A DNA stretch of 64,000 bases from CAIUGU01 sp965279735 (GTDB lineage: Bacteria > Pseudomonadota > Gammaproteobacteria > Steroidobacterales > Steroidobacteraceae), in contig OZ257260.1 in assembly GCA_965279735.1 (NCBI GenBank), forward strand, positions 3,162,001 through 3,226,000. Direction: 5' to 3'. Under the pieces are notes generated by a model. The model searched no databases. It was not told where the DNA came from and saw only the letters and a program-made list of their open reading frames with translations. This document shows positions 45,378 to 54,030 of this stretch, in pieces (position 1 is the stretch's first letter; each line of letters begins with the position of its first letter). Both the position numbers and the translations under genes were made by a program.

Positions 45378-46376
45378 ATGCAGTTGGGCTTTGTCGGGTT
45401 GGGGCGGATGGGCGCGAATATGGTTCGGCGACTCCTTGCAGGAGGTCACCAGTGCGTCGTCCACGACGTGAATGCCGCAGCGATGCAGGCGCTTGGTGAA
45501 GCGGGTGCCAAGCCCGCAGCGACGCTGGCGGAGATGGTCTCCCAGCTGCAAGCACCTCGCGTGATCTGGTTGATGCTGCCAGCGGCGATCGTCACCACCA
45601 CCGTTTCCACGCTCGTCCCTTTGCTCACCCAAGGCGACATCATCATCGACGGCGGCAATTCCGATTATCGCGAAGCCATTACCCGCAGCGCCGAGCTCAA
45701 GACCCGCAACCTGCACTTCATCGACGTCGGGACGAGCGGCGGCATCTGGGGTCTGGAAGCGGGGTTCTGTCTCATGGTCGGCGGTGCAGAAACCGCCTAT
45801 CGACACATCGAGCCGCTGCTGCAAACCCTCGCGCCAGGCTCAAGAACAACGGACGGCAGCGCTCCTGCCGGTACAGCGTCGCAGGGATTCCTCTATTGCG
45901 GCCCTACCGGGGCGGGCCACTTCGTGAAGATGGTCCACAACGGTATCGAGTACGGAATGATGGCCGCATATGCCGAAGGCCTGAACCTGTTGCAGGCAGC
46001 GGGTCGAGGCCTCGAAGGTCGCGCTGCTGATGCGGAAACAGCGCCGCTCTCCCATCCGGAGGCCTATCGCTACAACTTCGACCTGCCGGCGATCGCCGAG
46101 GTCTGGCGTCACGGGAGCGTGGTGCGCTCCTGGCTGCTCGACCTGGTGGCCAGCAGCCTGGACAAAGACCCGTCACTGGAAGGTTTTGCAGGCCGCGTGT
46201 CCGATTCGGGGGAAGGCCGGTGGACGCTGCAGGCCGCCATCGATCTCGGGATTCCCACCCCGGTCCTGGCCAGTGCGCTCTTCGCCCGCTTCAGCTCGCG
46301 AGGTGAGGACGCCTTTGCGAACAAGGTGTTGTCCGCGCTCCGCCAGGAGTTCGGCGGGCATCAGGAAAAACACTAG
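45378..46376 (+). CDS. gnd: 6-phosphogluconate dehydrogenase (decarboxylating), short form
   Basis: 332 residues, the short GndA/YqeC type (the classical form is about 470). The Rossmann domain has MQLGFVGLGRMGANMVRRLL and IIIDGGNSDYREA. The catalytic region shows FIDVGTSGGIWGLEAGFCLMVGG (substrate phosphogluconate) and GPTGAGHFVKMVHNGIEYGMM with the catalytic Lys and the Asn. Converts 6-phosphogluconate to ribulose-5-phosphate with NAD or NADP. AGGGG lies 8 bp before the ATG. Divergent from the lipoprotein gene across 190 bp. Confidence 0.93.
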   Translation: MQLGFVGLGRMGANMVRRLLAGGHQCVVHDVNAAAMQALGEAGAKPAATLAEMVSQLQAPRVIWLMLPAAIVTTTVSTLVPLLTQGDIIIDGGNSDYREAITRSAELKTRNLHFIDVGTSGGIWGLEAGFCLMVGGAETAYRHIEPLLQTLAPGSRTTDGSAPAGTASQGFLYCGPTGAGHFVKMVHNGIEYGMMAAYAEGLNLLQAAGRGLEGRAADAETAPLSHPEAYRYNFDLPAIAEVWRHGSVVRSWLLDLVASSLDKDPSLEGFAGRVSDSGEGRWTLQAAIDLGIPTPVLASALFARFSSRGEDAFANKVLSALRQEFGGHQEKH

Positions 46377-46390
46377 CTTTTTCAAAGTAC

Positions 46391-46762
46391 TTAGCCCCCG
46401 GAACGCTTGGGCGACCAGCCGAGTTTCGTGAGTTCCACCACCAGCAGATCGCGGTGATCTCCCTGGATCTCGACAATCCCGTCGCGGACAGTCCCGCCGG
46501 AACCGCACCGTTTCTTGAGCTGGGTAGCCAGTTGCTCAAGGGCGTCCGGACTCAATGGCAGGCCGGTGATGACAGTCACCCCCTTACCTTTCCTGCCTTG
46601 GGTTTCGCGGCCCACCCGGATTGACCCGCCCCTGGCCTCGGTCCGGGCAGCGGCGGCCTTCTCCGATTTGCAGACACAGGACGCCACGGGCCTCAGGCAT
46701 CCCGGACACATCCGGCCCTGGCCAGTGGAATAAACGATGCCGCCTTCCGGACGCGATTTCAC
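46391..46762 (-). CDS. yciH: Sui1-domain translation factor, YciH-like
   Basis: About 123 residues of the bacterial eIF1/Sui1 family: VYSTGQGRMCPGCLRPVASCVC at the start, then GGSIRVGRETQGRKGKGVTVITGLPL and KKRCGSGGTVRDGIVEIQGDHRD, where GSGGTVK/R is the Sui1 signature. YciH is reported to influence initiation fidelity and stress translation. The start is uncertain: there is no ATG upstream of the conserved region; GTG at 46762 gives the typical length, TTG at 46855 a 31-residue extension. Convergent with gnd, 14 bp apart. The CPGC...CVC cysteines may bind metal. Confidence 0.88.
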   Translation of the reverse strand: MKSRPEGGIVYSTGQGRMCPGCLRPVASCVCKSEKAAAARTEARGGSIRVGRETQGRKGKGVTVITGLPLSPDALEQLATQLKKRCGSGGTVRDGIVEIQGDHRDLLVVELTKLGWSPKRSGG

Positions 46763-46980
46763 AACTGTCGACTCATAGGGGGAAAGCTGCCACGTGAAGC
46801 CGGCATTCTTCCATGAATCTTTCCCCGCAGGCACTGCCCCATGGATGTGCGCCAAAGAGCTTCCCGCACGAAATCCGTGCGCAGAAAATTAATTGCCAGA
46901 AGCACTCAAGAAAGTGTGAACACGCGCCGACAGTATGTCGACTGGTCTGCTATTGATGCTGCGCACCAGGAACAAAATCG

Positions 46981-49215
46981 ATGAGTTCTGTAGTCAACCC
47001 ACAATCCGGAAATCCTGCCGCGCCTGAGGCCGGCGATATCCCGTTGTCCGGAGACCAGACCGCCCGGATCTTCATGTTGACCGGACGCTTTCCTGCCCGC
47101 GAGCGGACGAAGCGCGATCCCGCCCTCAGCACCGGCTCGCATGAACACACCCGGATGCTCAAGACGCTTCTGGGCAACCTCGACGGCATGGTTTACCGGT
47201 GTCGTGACGACGCCGACTGGACGATGGAATTCGTCAGCGATGGCTGCTCCCGCCTGACCGGTTACCAGCCCGACGATCTCCTGCTCAACAACCGGATTTC
47301 CTACGAGACACTGACTCACCCTGAAGATCGCCGTCGCATCCGCGAGGCAGTGCGCGCCGCCATCGTGCAGCGTCGCCGCTTCGATATCGAATACCGGATG
47401 ATCCGTGCGGACGGTGAAGTCCGTTGGGTATGGGAACGCGGCACCGGCATCGTCGACAGCAGCGGCACTGTCACGGCGATCGAAGGCATCATCCAGGACA
47501 TCACCGATCGCCGCGAAGCAGTGCATGCGCTGCGCGAGGCCGAACGCCGCTACCACAGCCTGTTTCACAACGCGGTCGAAGGCATTTTCCGTACGACGCC
47601 CGACGGCCACTATCTCGATGCGAATCCTGCGCTCGCGCGCATCTACGGGTTTGAATCGCCGGAAGAGCTTACGGATTCGCTGAAAGACATCCGTCGCCAG
47701 TTGTATGTGGACCCGACGCGGCGTGAGGAATTCATGCTCCTCATCAAGGAACGCGGTTCCGTCACCAGCTTCGAATCGCAGGTGTATCGTAAGGACTCCA
47801 GCATCATCTGGATTTCCGAGAATGCCCGCGCCGTGTTCGACGACGACGGCCGCGTCCTGCTTTACGAAGGCACGGTCGAGGAAGTCACTGAACGCAAACT
47901 CTACCAGGCGAGAATCGAGCAGCAGGCCAACTTCGACACGCTGACGGGGCTCGCGAACAGGTCGCTGCTCAACGATCGCCTGCAGCAGGCCATCCTGGCT
48001 GCGCAGCGCCACGGCTCGCAGGTTGCAGTCGCCTTCGTCGATCTTGATCGTTTCAAGTTCGTCAACGACAGTCTCGGTCACCACTTCGGCGATCGGCTGC
48101 TCAAGACGACTGCAGAACGGCTCAAGTCGTGTGTGCGCGAATGCGATACGGTAGCCCGGCTCGGCGGCGACGAGTTCGTATTGCTCATCGGCGGCAGTGA
48201 TTCAGGTCAGGACGCCGTCACTCACGTCATGGATCGTGTTCTCAGCTCCGTCGCCCAGCCCTGGGTCATCGACGAAGGCGAATTCAACGTCACCTGCAGC
48301 GTCGGCATCGCGGTCTATCCCGCCGATGGCAACGAAGCGGAAACCCTGCTGAAGAACGCGGATTCCGCGATGTATCGCGCCAAGGAAGGAGGCGGCAACG
48401 GCTTTCACTTCTTTACCAACGAACTGAATGTCCTAATGACCGAGCGCCTGGAGATGGAGAGCCGTCTCCGCCGCGCATTGGAAAGGCAGCAGTTCCTCCT
48501 TCATTACCAGCCACGCGTGGATCTCGCGAGCGGTCGCATCGTCGGTGCCGAAGCGCTGATCCGCTGGCACGTGCCGGAGCAGGGCATGATTCCGCCGGGC
48601 CGCTTCATTCCGCTTGCCGAAGAAACGGGTTTGATCGTCCCCATCGGACGCTGGGTATTGCAGACCGCCTGTGCGCAGAACAAGGCGTGGCAGCGTGCAG
48701 GCTTGCCGCCGATCGTTGTATCCGTGAACGTCTCGGCGCGGCAGTTCCGCCACGACAATCTCGTCGAAACCGTCGCGGACGTGCTCGCGCAGACAGGACT
48801 TGATGGAAAATTCCTCGAGATCGAACTCACCGAAAGCATGGTCATGCACGACGCCGCCAAGCTCGCGGCCATGCTTGTTGAACTCAAGAAGCTCGGCATC
48901 CAGATCGCGGTGGATGACTTCGGTACCGGCTACTCGTCCCTGAGTTACCTCAAGCGCTTCCCGGTGGATCGCCTGAAGGTCGATCGGTCATTCGTGCAGG
49001 ACATCGCGTCCGATCACGACGATGCGACCATCGTGAAGACAATCATCGCGCTCGGCCATAATCTCAGCCTCAAGGTCGTCGCCGAAGGCGTCGAGACCGA
49101 ACAGCAGGTGAAGTTCCTGCGCCAGAACAACTGCGATGAAATGCAGGGCTATTACTTCGGCATGCCGATGTCGGCCGAAGAATTCCGCCAGCTGTTCGGC
49201 AATCACACGAACTGA
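46981..49215 (+). CDS. PAS-PAS-GGDEF-EAL cyclic-di-GMP protein, both output domains intact
   Basis: 744 residues: two PAS domains (about 60-185 and 190-310), GGDEF (about 320-480) and EAL (about 490-740). GGDEF is intact in ARLGGDEFVLL, with an RxxD inhibitory site (RECD) five residues before it, so product inhibition is expected. EAL keeps GAEALIRWH, SVNVSARQF, ELTESMVMHD, DDFGTGYSSLSYLKRFP, KVDRSFVQDI and EGVETEQQ, the full metal and base set. Both diguanylate cyclase and phosphodiesterase activities are possible. No transmembrane segment, so the PAS domains likely sense a cytoplasmic signal. Confidence 0.92.
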   Translation: MSSVVNPQSGNPAAPEAGDIPLSGDQTARIFMLTGRFPARERTKRDPALSTGSHEHTRMLKTLLGNLDGMVYRCRDDADWTMEFVSDGCSRLTGYQPDDLLLNNRISYETLTHPEDRRRIREAVRAAIVQRRRFDIEYRMIRADGEVRWVWERGTGIVDSSGTVTAIEGIIQDITDRREAVHALREAERRYHSLFHNAVEGIFRTTPDGHYLDANPALARIYGFESPEELTDSLKDIRRQLYVDPTRREEFMLLIKERGSVTSFESQVYRKDSSIIWISENARAVFDDDGRVLLYEGTVEEVTERKLYQARIEQQANFDTLTGLANRSLLNDRLQQAILAAQRHGSQVAVAFVDLDRFKFVNDSLGHHFGDRLLKTTAERLKSCVRECDTVARLGGDEFVLLIGGSDSGQDAVTHVMDRVLSSVAQPWVIDEGEFNVTCSVGIAVYPADGNEAETLLKNADSAMYRAKEGGGNGFHFFTNELNVLMTERLEMESRLRRALERQQFLLHYQPRVDLASGRIVGAEALIRWHVPEQGMIPPGRFIPLAEETGLIVPIGRWVLQTACAQNKAWQRAGLPPIVVSVNVSARQFRHDNLVETVADVLAQTGLDGKFLEIELTESMVMHDAAKLAAMLVELKKLGIQIAVDDFGTGYSSLSYLKRFPVDRLKVDRSFVQDIASDHDDATIVKTIIALGHNLSLKVVAEGVETEQQVKFLRQNNCDEMQGYYFGMPMSAEEFRQLFGNHTN

Positions 49216-49259
49216 TTTCTTCGCTCCCGCTCCGGAGGCTGCACAGGTAGCATCCGGAC

Positions 49260-49844
49260 ATGAAACTTCCCCGCGAGTTCTACGCACAAGGCACGCTGCA
49301 GGTCGCCCGGCAGATCCTCGGCATGCACCTGGTACATCGAGTCGATGGCCAGAAGCGCATCGGACGAATAGTCGAAACCGAGGCGTATCTCGGACCCCGC
49401 GATCTCGCCGCTCATTCCGCCCGGGGCAGAACGGACCGCAACGCCGTGATGTTCGGCCCACCCGGGCACGCGTACGTCTATTTCATCTACGGCGTCTGGT
49501 ATTGCTTCAATGTGGTTACACGCGCTGAAGGGATTCCGCAGGCAGTACTCATCCGCGCCCTCGAACCCGTTGACAACCTTGATGACAAGACATGGGGGCC
49601 GGGACTGCTATGCAGGGCGATGGGCATCGACCGCGCCCAGAACGGTCTGGACCTCACCGGCAGCGAACTCTGGATCGAAACCCCGCCCGTCAAATCCGCA
49701 CGCGTCCGAGTAACCCGCGCACCCCGGATCGGCGTGGATTATTCAGGCTCGTGGGCACTGAAACACTGGCGGTTCTTCGACCGCGATTCGCCGTATGTTT
49801 CTACCGTGACAGCTGCGGCGAGGCGACGACAAAGAGGCACATAG
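49260..49844 (+). CDS. mpg: 3-methyladenine DNA glycosylase (AAG/MPG family)
   Basis: 194 residues of the AAG/MPG fold. Excises alkylated purines such as 3-methyladenine. Recognisable: QVARQILGMHLVHR, GRIVETEAYLGPRDLAAHSARG (catalytic Glu in VETEAY), RNAVMFGPPGHAYVYFIYGVWYCFNVV (DNA-intercalating Tyr/His stretch) and GPGLLCRAMGI. Full length for bacterial members. It starts 44 bp after the GGDEF-EAL gene on the same strand and is convergent with brnA. Confidence 0.92.
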   Translation: MKLPREFYAQGTLQVARQILGMHLVHRVDGQKRIGRIVETEAYLGPRDLAAHSARGRTDRNAVMFGPPGHAYVYFIYGVWYCFNVVTRAEGIPQAVLIRALEPVDNLDDKTWGPGLLCRAMGIDRAQNGLDLTGSELWIETPPVKSARVRVTRAPRIGVDYSGSWALKHWRFFDRDSPYVSTVTAAARRRQRGT

Positions 49845-49913
49845 CCCTTTCCGCTCCCACCCCCGTCTCTAAAAATTGCCATCGGCTTTGTCTTAGACCT
49901 CTAGCGACCGCGT

Positions 49914-50195
49914 TCACCGGCGCGAGCCGGGGGCGCGTCCGGTGGAACGAGTGGTTACAGGACGCTTGGCGTAGCGGTCGGCATAACTGTCCAGAAGGCT
50001 GCGAATCATTCGCTGATACGGCACGTTGGACTGCGCGGCATGAGCTTTGAAGAAGTCGATACTTTTCTTGCTCAATGAAAGGGTGACCTTGACCCCATCA
50101 TCCTTCAGCACAAGCCGATCGGGTGGAGGGAGGAAATCCTCCACAACCTCAAGATGGCCTAGAGGTTCACTTGTGTACTTTGGAGTGGGTTTCAT
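49914..50195 (-). CDS. brnA: BrnA-like antitoxin
   Basis: 93 residues. The C-terminal half (VKVTLSLSKKSIDFFKAHAAQSNVPYQRMIRSLLDSYADR) is a ribbon-helix-helix-like DNA-binding domain, as in BrnA/CopG antitoxins; the acidic N-terminal half (LEVVEDFLPPPDRLVLKDD) would contact the toxin. The ATG at 50195 lies inside the 3' end of brnT, a 29-bp overlap typical of coupled pairs; an upstream start at 50231 would overlap further and is less likely. Predicted to neutralise BrnT and repress the promoter with the toxin. Confidence 0.85.
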   Translation of the reverse strand: MKPTPKYTSEPLGHLEVVEDFLPPPDRLVLKDDGVKVTLSLSKKSIDFFKAHAAQSNVPYQRMIRSLLDSYADRYAKRPVTTRSTGRAPGSRR

Positions 50196-50454
50196 AGAGC
50201 TTCCTTCCTCGACGCCAGAAGCCGGCGCCAATGATTCGAATGACCTCGTTGCGGTAAGTGAATCGCACCGTCAGGACGCCCTCGGGCACTTGGCCGAAGC
50301 AATAGAACCGCTGTTCTGCCTGGCTGTGGCGTGCATCCTTGGCGATAACCCGAGCAGGGTCAAGAAAGGCTGCCTGCGCGTAAGCGAATGAAACGCCATG
50401 CTTCCGCTGGTTCTCCTCGTCTTTGCCAGGGTCCCAGTCGAAGCTTGCCGACAT
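50167..50454 (-). CDS. brnT: BrnT-family ribonuclease toxin
   Basis: 95 residues of the BrnT fold (RelE-like). Conserved: FDWDPGKDEENQRKHGVSFAYAQAAFLDP at the N-terminus, then DARHSQAEQRFYCFGQVPEGVLTVRFTYRNEVIRIIGAG..RRGRKLYE. The family cleaves RNA when free of its antitoxin. In BrnT/BrnA modules the toxin gene comes first, as here. The promoter and an inverted repeat lie just upstream. Confidence 0.9.
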   Translation of the reverse strand: MSASFDWDPGKDEENQRKHGVSFAYAQAAFLDPARVIAKDARHSQAEQRFYCFGQVPEGVLTVRFTYRNEVIRIIGAGFWRRGRKLYETHSKVHK

Positions 50455-50471
50455 TATCAGAGCCTAGCATT

Positions 50472-50521
50472 CGTATGGGCGGATTGCCATACGATTATAT
50501 GGTGACGAATATCAGCGTAAA
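50472..50521 (-). promoter_or_regulatory. brnT-brnA promoter and operator
   Basis: On the minus strand a perfect -10 TATAAT (50499-50494) follows TTTACG (50521-50516) with a 16-bp spacer. A 7-bp perfect inverted repeat CGTATGG-N8-CCATACG (50472-50493) covers the predicted transcription start just downstream of the -10. A BrnA (or BrnT-BrnA) complex bound there would shut the module off. Confidence 0.8.
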
Positions 50522-50883
50522 TGCGCAACGCAGGTGAGCACAGCAGGCTCCCAGCCCGCGATTCGAGCCGGCCTCTGGACGGGGTGCGCGTTCTGGCAGA
50601 TGACCTTTCACATCCTGCCTATCTCTGTCGCGGGCACGTTGCCGTCGACAATCGGCACTACTGGTTCCGCGGAATGCGGAGCGGAGAAACCCTTAACCCT
50701 CCCTTGATGCGGGCTCGTGGCGGGCACCCTCGAAGAATGCGCGAATTGGCTGGTTGTCGGGGAAGCCAAACGCGTACCCCGGCCGGAGGACGGCTCAAGC
50801 GGTGCCTCAAGGGAATAAATTCCTGATATATCCGCAAGTTCCGGGTGATCGGAACCGTCCGCTGAGGTACACTCCCCGCCCCC
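50522..50883. other. Intergenic region before ygiQ
   Basis: 362 bp without a convincing gene, tRNA or known riboswitch. The open frames here have no recognisable content. It should carry the ygiQ promoter; an AT-rich patch GAATAAATTCCTGATATAT (50814-50832) is the best candidate region, but no consensus pair is clear. Confidence 0.4.
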
Positions 50884-53214
50884 ATGCAAACCGCCCGCGA
50901 CCTTTTTTCCTACCGCAAATTCTGGGCGTCCCGCTTTGGGACAGCTCCGTTCCTGCCCATGACGCGGGAAGAAATGGATGTGCTCGGCTGGGATAGTTGC
51001 GATGTGATCCTCGTGACGGGCGATGCGTACGTCGATCACCCGAGCTTCGGCATGGCCATCGTTGGCCGCATGCTCGAGGCGCAGGGCTTCCGCGTCGGCA
51101 TCATCGCGCAGCCCGACTGGCGGAGCAGCGATGACTTCGCGCGGCTCGGTCGTCCGAACCTGTTCTTCGGCGTCACGGCCGGGAACATGGATTCGATGGT
51201 CAATCGTTATACCTCCGACAAGCGCATCCGCAGCGACGACGCCTACACGCCTGGTGGCATGGGTGGTCAACGTCCGGATCGTTCGGTCATCGTCTACTCG
51301 CAACGCGTGCGTGAAGCTTTTGCAGACGTGCCCGTCGTCATCGGCGGCATCGAAGCCTCCCTGCGCCGCATCGCCCACTTCGACTACTGGTCGGAGAAAG
51401 TCCGTCGCTCGATCCTGCTCGATGCCAAGGCGGATCTGCTCGTCTATGGCAATGCCGAGCGGCAGATCGTCGAGATCGCGCATCGACTTGCCAGTGGGCA
51501 GGCCATGTCAGATATCACCGATCTGCGCGGGACGGCTTTCGCAAGGCGTGCGACGCCGGACAACTGGATCGAAATCGATTCGACTACCATCGATGCACCA
51601 GGGCCGCTGAATCCGCCGGTTGATCCCTATGCGATGGAGCCAACGAAGTCCGGCCCTCACCCGCGCGACGCGCGACCTCTCCCCGCGGGAGAGGTGAGCA
51701 ACCCCCCTCTCCTGGTGGAGAGGGAAACGGAGTGGGTGAGGCCAGCTCCCAGCGGGAGAGGGAGTAGCCCACCCTCTCCTGGTGGAGAGGGAAACGGAGT
51801 GGGTGAGGATTCGATGCCGAGCTCGCCGGCCTCCAATTCAAGCGTCAAAGTCGTCAAGTTCTATCGCCAGGTGCCTACGGCTTCGCGCGAACATTCGGTC
51901 ATCCGCATGCCGGCATTCGACAGCGTGCGGAACGATGCGGTGCTCTATGCGCATGCGTCGCGCATCCTGCATCTCGAAGCGAATCCGGGGAACGCACGAG
52001 CTCTGGTGCAACGGCACGGCGATATCGATGTGTGGCTGAATCCGCCGCCGATTCCGCTCACGATGAAAGAGATGGACGCGATCTACGAACTGCCGTACAG
52101 CCGCGTACCGCATCCTTTCTATGGCGACGCGAAAATTCCTGCCTACGAAATGATCCGGTTCTCGATCTCGATCCAGCGCGGCTGCTTTGGCGGCTGCACC
52201 TTCTGTTCGATCACCGAACACGAAGGCCGCATCATCCAGAACCGTTCGGAAGATTCGATCATCCGCGAGATGGAAACGATCCGCGACACGACGCCGGGAT
52301 TCACAGGAGTGATTTCGGACCTCGGTGGTCCGACCGCCAACATGTACCGGCTCGCGTGCAAGTCGAAGGAAATCGAGTCAGCGTGTCGGCGCCCTTCGTG
52401 CGTGTATCCGGGGATCTGTCCGAACCTCAACACCGACCACAGCCCGCTCATCAAGCTGTATCGCCGGGCTCGCACACTGCCGGGAATCAAGAAGGTATTG
52501 ATCGGCTCCGGCGTGCGCTACGACCTCGCCGTCGAATCGCCGGCGTATGTGAAGGAACTCGTCCAGCATCACGTCGGTGGCTATCTCAAGATCGCGCCCG
52601 AAGCGATCGGCGAAGGCCCGCTCTCGAAGATGATGAAGCCCGGTGTCGGCTCGTACTACAAGTTCAAGGAACTCTTCGACCGCTTCTCGAAGGAAGCCGG
52701 GAAAGAGCAGTACCTGATCCCGTACTTCATCGCCGCGCATCCGGGCACGTCGGATGAGGACATGCTCGAGCTTGCCCTGTGGCTCAAGAAAAACGGTTAT
52801 CGCGCGGATCAGGTGCAGGCGTTCCTGCCGTCGCCCATGGCCACCGCCACGGCGATGTATCACTCCGAAAAGAATCCGCTGCGCAAAGTCACTCGCACAA
52901 GCGAGTCGGTAAAAATTCCGCGTGGGCTGAAAGTGCGCCGCCTGCACAAGGCTTTCCTGCGCTGGCACGACGCCAACAACTGGCCGGTCCTGCGCGAAGC
53001 GCTGAAGCAGATGGGTCGCGCCGATCTCATCGGTCCCGGCAAGCACCATCTCATCCCCGCCTGGCAACCCGCCGGCACCGGTGGCGTCCCCGAAGGCACC
53101 CGTCGCCCCATCAAGACCCGCGACGGCAAAACCACTCCCGCCCGCACCCAGCACACGGGTTTACGCGGCGTCACACTCCCAAAACGCAAACCCAGACCCA
53201 ATAAGGGCGTCTAG
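50884..53214 (+). CDS. ygiQ: YgiQ-family radical SAM protein with repeat-derived insertion
   Basis: 776 residues. The N-terminal domain (about 1-240) matches UPF0313 (GWDSCDVILVTGDAYVDHPSFG, VIGGIEASLRRIAHFDYW). The radical SAM barrel has the cluster motif at Cys434, Cys438 and Cys441 (RGCFGGCTFC), then GFTGVISDLGGPTANMYRL. The C-terminus is basic and low in complexity (KTRDGKTTPART...PKRKPRP). Residues about 256-311 are a Pro/Gly-rich insertion encoded by palindromic repeats. The family's reaction is not well defined. The insertion sits between the N-terminal domain and the barrel, a likely surface loop, so the protein is probably functional. Confidence 0.9.
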   Translation: MQTARDLFSYRKFWASRFGTAPFLPMTREEMDVLGWDSCDVILVTGDAYVDHPSFGMAIVGRMLEAQGFRVGIIAQPDWRSSDDFARLGRPNLFFGVTAGNMDSMVNRYTSDKRIRSDDAYTPGGMGGQRPDRSVIVYSQRVREAFADVPVVIGGIEASLRRIAHFDYWSEKVRRSILLDAKADLLVYGNAERQIVEIAHRLASGQAMSDITDLRGTAFARRATPDNWIEIDSTTIDAPGPLNPPVDPYAMEPTKSGPHPRDARPLPAGEVSNPPLLVERETEWVRPAPSGRGSSPPSPGGEGNGVGEDSMPSSPASNSSVKVVKFYRQVPTASREHSVIRMPAFDSVRNDAVLYAHASRILHLEANPGNARALVQRHGDIDVWLNPPPIPLTMKEMDAIYELPYSRVPHPFYGDAKIPAYEMIRFSISIQRGCFGGCTFCSITEHEGRIIQNRSEDSIIREMETIRDTTPGFTGVISDLGGPTANMYRLACKSKEIESACRRPSCVYPGICPNLNTDHSPLIKLYRRARTLPGIKKVLIGSGVRYDLAVESPAYVKELVQHHVGGYLKIAPEAIGEGPLSKMMKPGVGSYYKFKELFDRFSKEAGKEQYLIPYFIAAHPGTSDEDMLELALWLKKNGYRADQVQAFLPSPMATATAMYHSEKNPLRKVTRTSESVKIPRGLKVRRLHKAFLRWHDANNWPVLREALKQMGRADLIGPGKHHLIPAWQPAGTGGVPEGTRRPIKTRDGKTTPARTQHTGLRGVTLPKRKPRPNKGV
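51651..51815 (+). repeat. Palindromic repeat cluster inserted in frame in ygiQ
   Basis: Four hairpin units: ACCTCTCCC/GGGAGAGGT (51675-51695), CCCTCTCC/GGAGAGGG (51705-51724), CTCCC/GGGAG (about 51746-51758) and CCCTCTCC/GGAGAGGG (51772-51791). A 37-bp stretch occurs twice without a mismatch (51705-51741 and 51772-51808), 67 bp apart. The units look like the CCTCTCCC...GGGAGAGG intergenic repeats (REP/BIME type) common in proteobacteria. The reading frame continues through, adding about 55 residues. Confidence 0.85.
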
Positions 53215-53233
53215 AACGCTCACGTCTGGCCGA

Positions 53234-53330
53234 AGACGGGGAACCATTTTCAGGACCGCCGTGAATCCGTCCATGGAGGCTTCGGAAAAAACGTCCTGTT
53301 TTTTACGATCCTGAAAATGGTTCCCCGTCT
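53234..53330. repeat. 22-bp perfect inverted repeat with 53-bp spacer between convergent genes
   Basis: Left arm 53234-53255 (AGACGGGGAACC...TTCAGGA) and right arm 53309-53330 (TCCTGAAAATGG...CCCCGTCT) are exact reverse complements over 22 bp. The spacer ends with a T-run (CCTGTTTTTTACG). It separates the convergent ygiQ and methyltransferase genes, starting 20 bp after the ygiQ stop. It could be a terminator, a short non-autonomous mobile element (MITE) or a REP-type element mobilised in trans. No transposase is present. Confidence 0.75.
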
Positions 53331-53339
53331 CCAGCCTAC

Positions 53340-53960
53340 TCACGCTTGCTCCAGCTCCCACTGCAGCAATGGCACGTCTCGCCGTACGTGAATACCGAAT
53401 CCGGCATGGACGAAGGACTTTTGCAGGCGCCCGCGATACCACTCGCCTGACCGAAGCTTGACGTTGGTGTCGGTCCCTGACGGATCCATCCGTTCCCGGA
53501 AATCCTCTTCCGTCGGGACGTGCAGATACAACGCCCCGCGACACAGGCGAGCGAGATTCGCGATGGCTTTGGCCGCTGCCCGATCGTCGAGATACTGAAG
53601 AACGTCGGAACAGATGACGAGATCGAACTGGCCACGATCCCGATAGTCGACGACCGACCCTTGAGTCCAGCCGAGCTTGTTGCAGAGATACTCGCTGAAC
53701 TCGACGCCTGTGTACTTCGCCGCGGGAAATGCCTTGAGCAACGGCTTCCTGAACCAGCCGAGCCCACAACCCGCGTCCAGGATCCTTCGCACCGGAATGT
53801 CGAGCTGTTGAACGGCGGCGGCAATGAGACGGCCGCGCTGCTCTGTCTCGACGCGGCTCATTGCCCGAGTGGCAGGTGTGAGGTAAAAGCGTCGGTAGTA
53901 GGTGGAATCGAAACTGTCAGTCGCTGCTGCGGAAGTTTTGCTGGCCTTGCCCTTCATCAC
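53340..53960 (-). CDS. Class I SAM-dependent methyltransferase
   Basis: 206 residues. The Rossmann methyltransferase core shows motif I ILDAGCGLGWFRKPL (about 60-74), motif II YTGVEFSEYLCNKLG and motif IV FDLVICSDVLQYLDD. The N-terminus (SFDSTYYRRFYLTPATRAMS) resembles trans-aconitate or small-molecule methyltransferases. Substrate unknown. It ends close to the inverted repeat and is divergent from the MAPEG gene, with a 70-bp gap. Confidence 0.85.
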   Translation of the reverse strand: MMKGKASKTSAAATDSFDSTYYRRFYLTPATRAMSRVETEQRGRLIAAAVQQLDIPVRRILDAGCGLGWFRKPLLKAFPAAKYTGVEFSEYLCNKLGWTQGSVVDYRDRGQFDLVICSDVLQYLDDRAAAKAIANLARLCRGALYLHVPTEEDFRERMDPSGTDTNVKLRSGEWYRGRLQKSFVHAGFGIHVRRDVPLLQWELEQA

Positions 53961-54030
53961 TCATCCCGTGCGTTGCCGTGTCCGTATGGCATGATGCCGG
54001 AGAATCGACCGACAAGAACAGGAGCGCGAC

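Noticed and set aside
50540..50620. Possible tRNA T-loop (GATTCGAGCC)
   Set aside because: No matching acceptor, D or anticodon stems could be paired around it.
50521..50826. 101-codon plus-strand open frame before ygiQ
   Set aside because: Starts at the brnT -35 region, Arg/Gly-rich random-looking translation, no ribosome site.
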